Part shown: positions 63,158-64,000 of the stretch, one piece after another | Numbering within the stretch: position 1 is the first letter of the stretch | Layout of the letters: every line of letters starts with the position of its first letter | Source: Pelomonas sp041914785 | GTDB lineage: Bacteria > Pseudomonadota > Gammaproteobacteria > Burkholderiales > Burkholderiaceae_C | Assembly (NCBI GenBank): GCA_041914785.1 | Contig: JAYSCT010000002.1 | Span: forward strand, 1 to 64,000 | DNA length: 64,000 bases | Direction: 5' to 3' | Notes under the pieces: generated by a model | Seen by the model: only the letters and a program-made list of their open reading frames with translations | What the model was told of the DNA's origin: nothing | The model's database searches: none | Position numbers and translations under genes: made by a program

Positions 63158-64000
63158 ACCGGCAGCCAGCGGCCCGCGTCGCGCCGCGCCAGGCCGGCTT
63201 CGCCGAAGCGCCACAGGTGCAGCCAGCCGTGGCCCAGCAGCTGCTGCAGCACCGCGTGCTTTGCGATGACCGCCTCGATCGCGGCCTCGCGGGCGTCGAT
63301 GACCACCGTCAGCCGCAGGGGCTCGTGCACCCAGCGCCGGCCGTCGTGCAGCGACTGGCGCGACAGGCCGATGCGCAGGTCGCCGCCGTTGCCCTCGAAC
63401 ACGCCGAGGTGGCCGCCCACGACGTTGTGCAGCAGCTTGTTGCCGCTGCCCAGCCGCCCGGGGTCGCAGGTGGAGGCGTGGTACTGCCAGTTGATCCAGT
63501 GCGTGACCAGCAGGGGCGCCGTCATCAGCAGCTCCAGCAGGCTGCCGTCGGCGTCCTGCGTGGCGTCGTAGTCGTGCAGGAAGGCGCGGCCCTGCAGCAC
63601 CGTGCCCCAGGTGCGCGCGCGCGGCGCGATGACGAAGGCGGCGTTGCCCGCCAGCCCCCATTCGGGCCGCGTCTGCGCGCCGTCGTTGGCGCGCCGGCGC
63701 AGCTGGGCCAGCAGCTCGCCGGCGGCGCCGCGTGCCTGCAGGCCCAGTGACGCGGCGCGCTCGCGGCGCACGCGGTCGCCGGCCGCGGCGAACACCGGCT
63801 GCCAGCGGGCCCAGCGCTGGCGCGCCTCGGGCGGCAGCAGGTCGAGGTCGAAGCCCTCGATCTCGTCGGTGGTGGTGTTGTGCAGCGCGGCCACGAAGCG
63901 GGTCTCGGCCGGCACGGCCAGGCCCAGCGCCGGCAGCGCGGCACGCACGTCGGCATCGTTGAGCAGCAGGGCCAGGCTGCGTGCGTTGACCTCGCCGGTC
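63154..64000 (-). CDS. dabA: DabA-like (DUF2309/UPF0753) inorganic-carbon uptake protein, 3' part
   Basis: The C-terminal ~282 residues; the 5' part lies outside the window. Characteristic segments: PEWGLAGNAAFVIAPR, GRAFLHDYDATQD, TAPLLVTHWINWQYHASTCD, LGSGNKLLHNVVGGHLGVFE, GNGGDLRIGLSRQSLHDG and VHEPLRLTVVIDARE. DabA acts with DabB, a membrane antiporter-like subunit, to convert CO2 to bicarbonate at the inner membrane. The partner is presumably beyond the window. Stop shared with the lipocalin gene. Confidence 0.88.
   Translation of the reverse strand, partial: TGEVNARSLALLLNDADVRAALPALGLAVPAETRFVAALHNTTTDEIEGFDLDLLPPEARQRWARWQPVFAAAGDRVRRERAASLGLQARGAAGELLAQLRRRANDGAQTRPEWGLAGNAAFVIAPRARTWGTVLQGRAFLHDYDATQDADGSLLELLMTAPLLVTHWINWQYHASTCDPGRLGSGNKLLHNVVGGHLGVFEGNGGDLRIGLSRQSLHDGRRWVHEPLRLTVVIDAREAAIEAVIAKHAVLQQLLGHGWLHLWRFGEAGLARRDAGRWLPV

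Overview
The window is very GC-rich DNA, coding-dense on both strands and full of ATGA/GTGA gene overlaps. It looks like a chromosomal contig from a betaproteobacterium of order Burkholderiales, probably the Roseateles/Rubrivivax/Mitsuaria group. That placement is an inference from protein types (PrsT-like PEP-CTERM lipoprotein, HPr-rel-A genes, TctC-type binding protein, MHYT-GGDEF-EAL protein) and base composition. No rRNA, tRNA, CRISPR, prophage or transposase was seen. The first ~110 bases are low-complexity G/C runs abutting a repeat and look like an assembly edge.

Layout. 1-6.2 kb: small Cys-rich protein, crotonase-like protein, PafA-like phosphatase, PAS/degenerate-GGDEF protein, DUF2807 adhesin-like protein and YpfJ-type metalloprotease. 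6.3-9.5 kb: a compact operon with a Tat-like secreted protein, PqqD-like chaperone, HprK-related kinase and nucleotidyltransferase-fold protein, with a 74-residue ORF convergent to it; this is the best candidate here for a poorly described modification system. 10-13 kb: argP/argO divergent pair and dadA. 13-20 kb: 929-residue TPR lipoprotein (PrsT type), YegD-like Hsp70, S9 peptidase, YecA-like protein. 20.5-31.6 kb: MHYT-GGDEF-EAL protein, gshA, SulP transporter, TctC protein and two tandem TPR-GGDEF proteins. 31.7-39.1 kb: oligopeptide ABC transporter divergent from two paralogous binding proteins. 39.2-45.3 kb: PspC protein, WS/DGAT acyltransferase with a histone-like tail, hydrolases, DUF4184 protein and a second ClpP-type protease. 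45.3-49 kb: EF-hand-like protein, PCu(A)C copper chaperone and an autoregulated GntR/ABC operon. 49-58.8 kb: flavin reductase, M48 protease, Crp and LuxR regulators, class II amidotransferase, secreted cyanophycinase, acyltransferase with a LytTR two-component system, and a membrane GGDEF protein. 58.9-63.2 kb: an Mla/MCE-type lipid ABC operon and a lipocalin. 63.2-64 kb: 3' part of a dabA-like gene running off the end.

Themes. Cyclic-di-GMP enzymes are numerous (three canonical GGDEF proteins, one MHYT-GADEF-EAL protein, one degenerate GGDEF-like protein). Envelope functions dominate: lipoproteins, lipid transport, secreted hydrolases. Between genes, two repeat types stand out. One is a family of four multi-hairpin elements that each start within 0-6 bases of an upstream TGA stop and show compensatory changes in their stems. 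The other is a 268-bp element with 32-bp terminal inverted repeats wedged between the MHYT-EAL gene and gshA.
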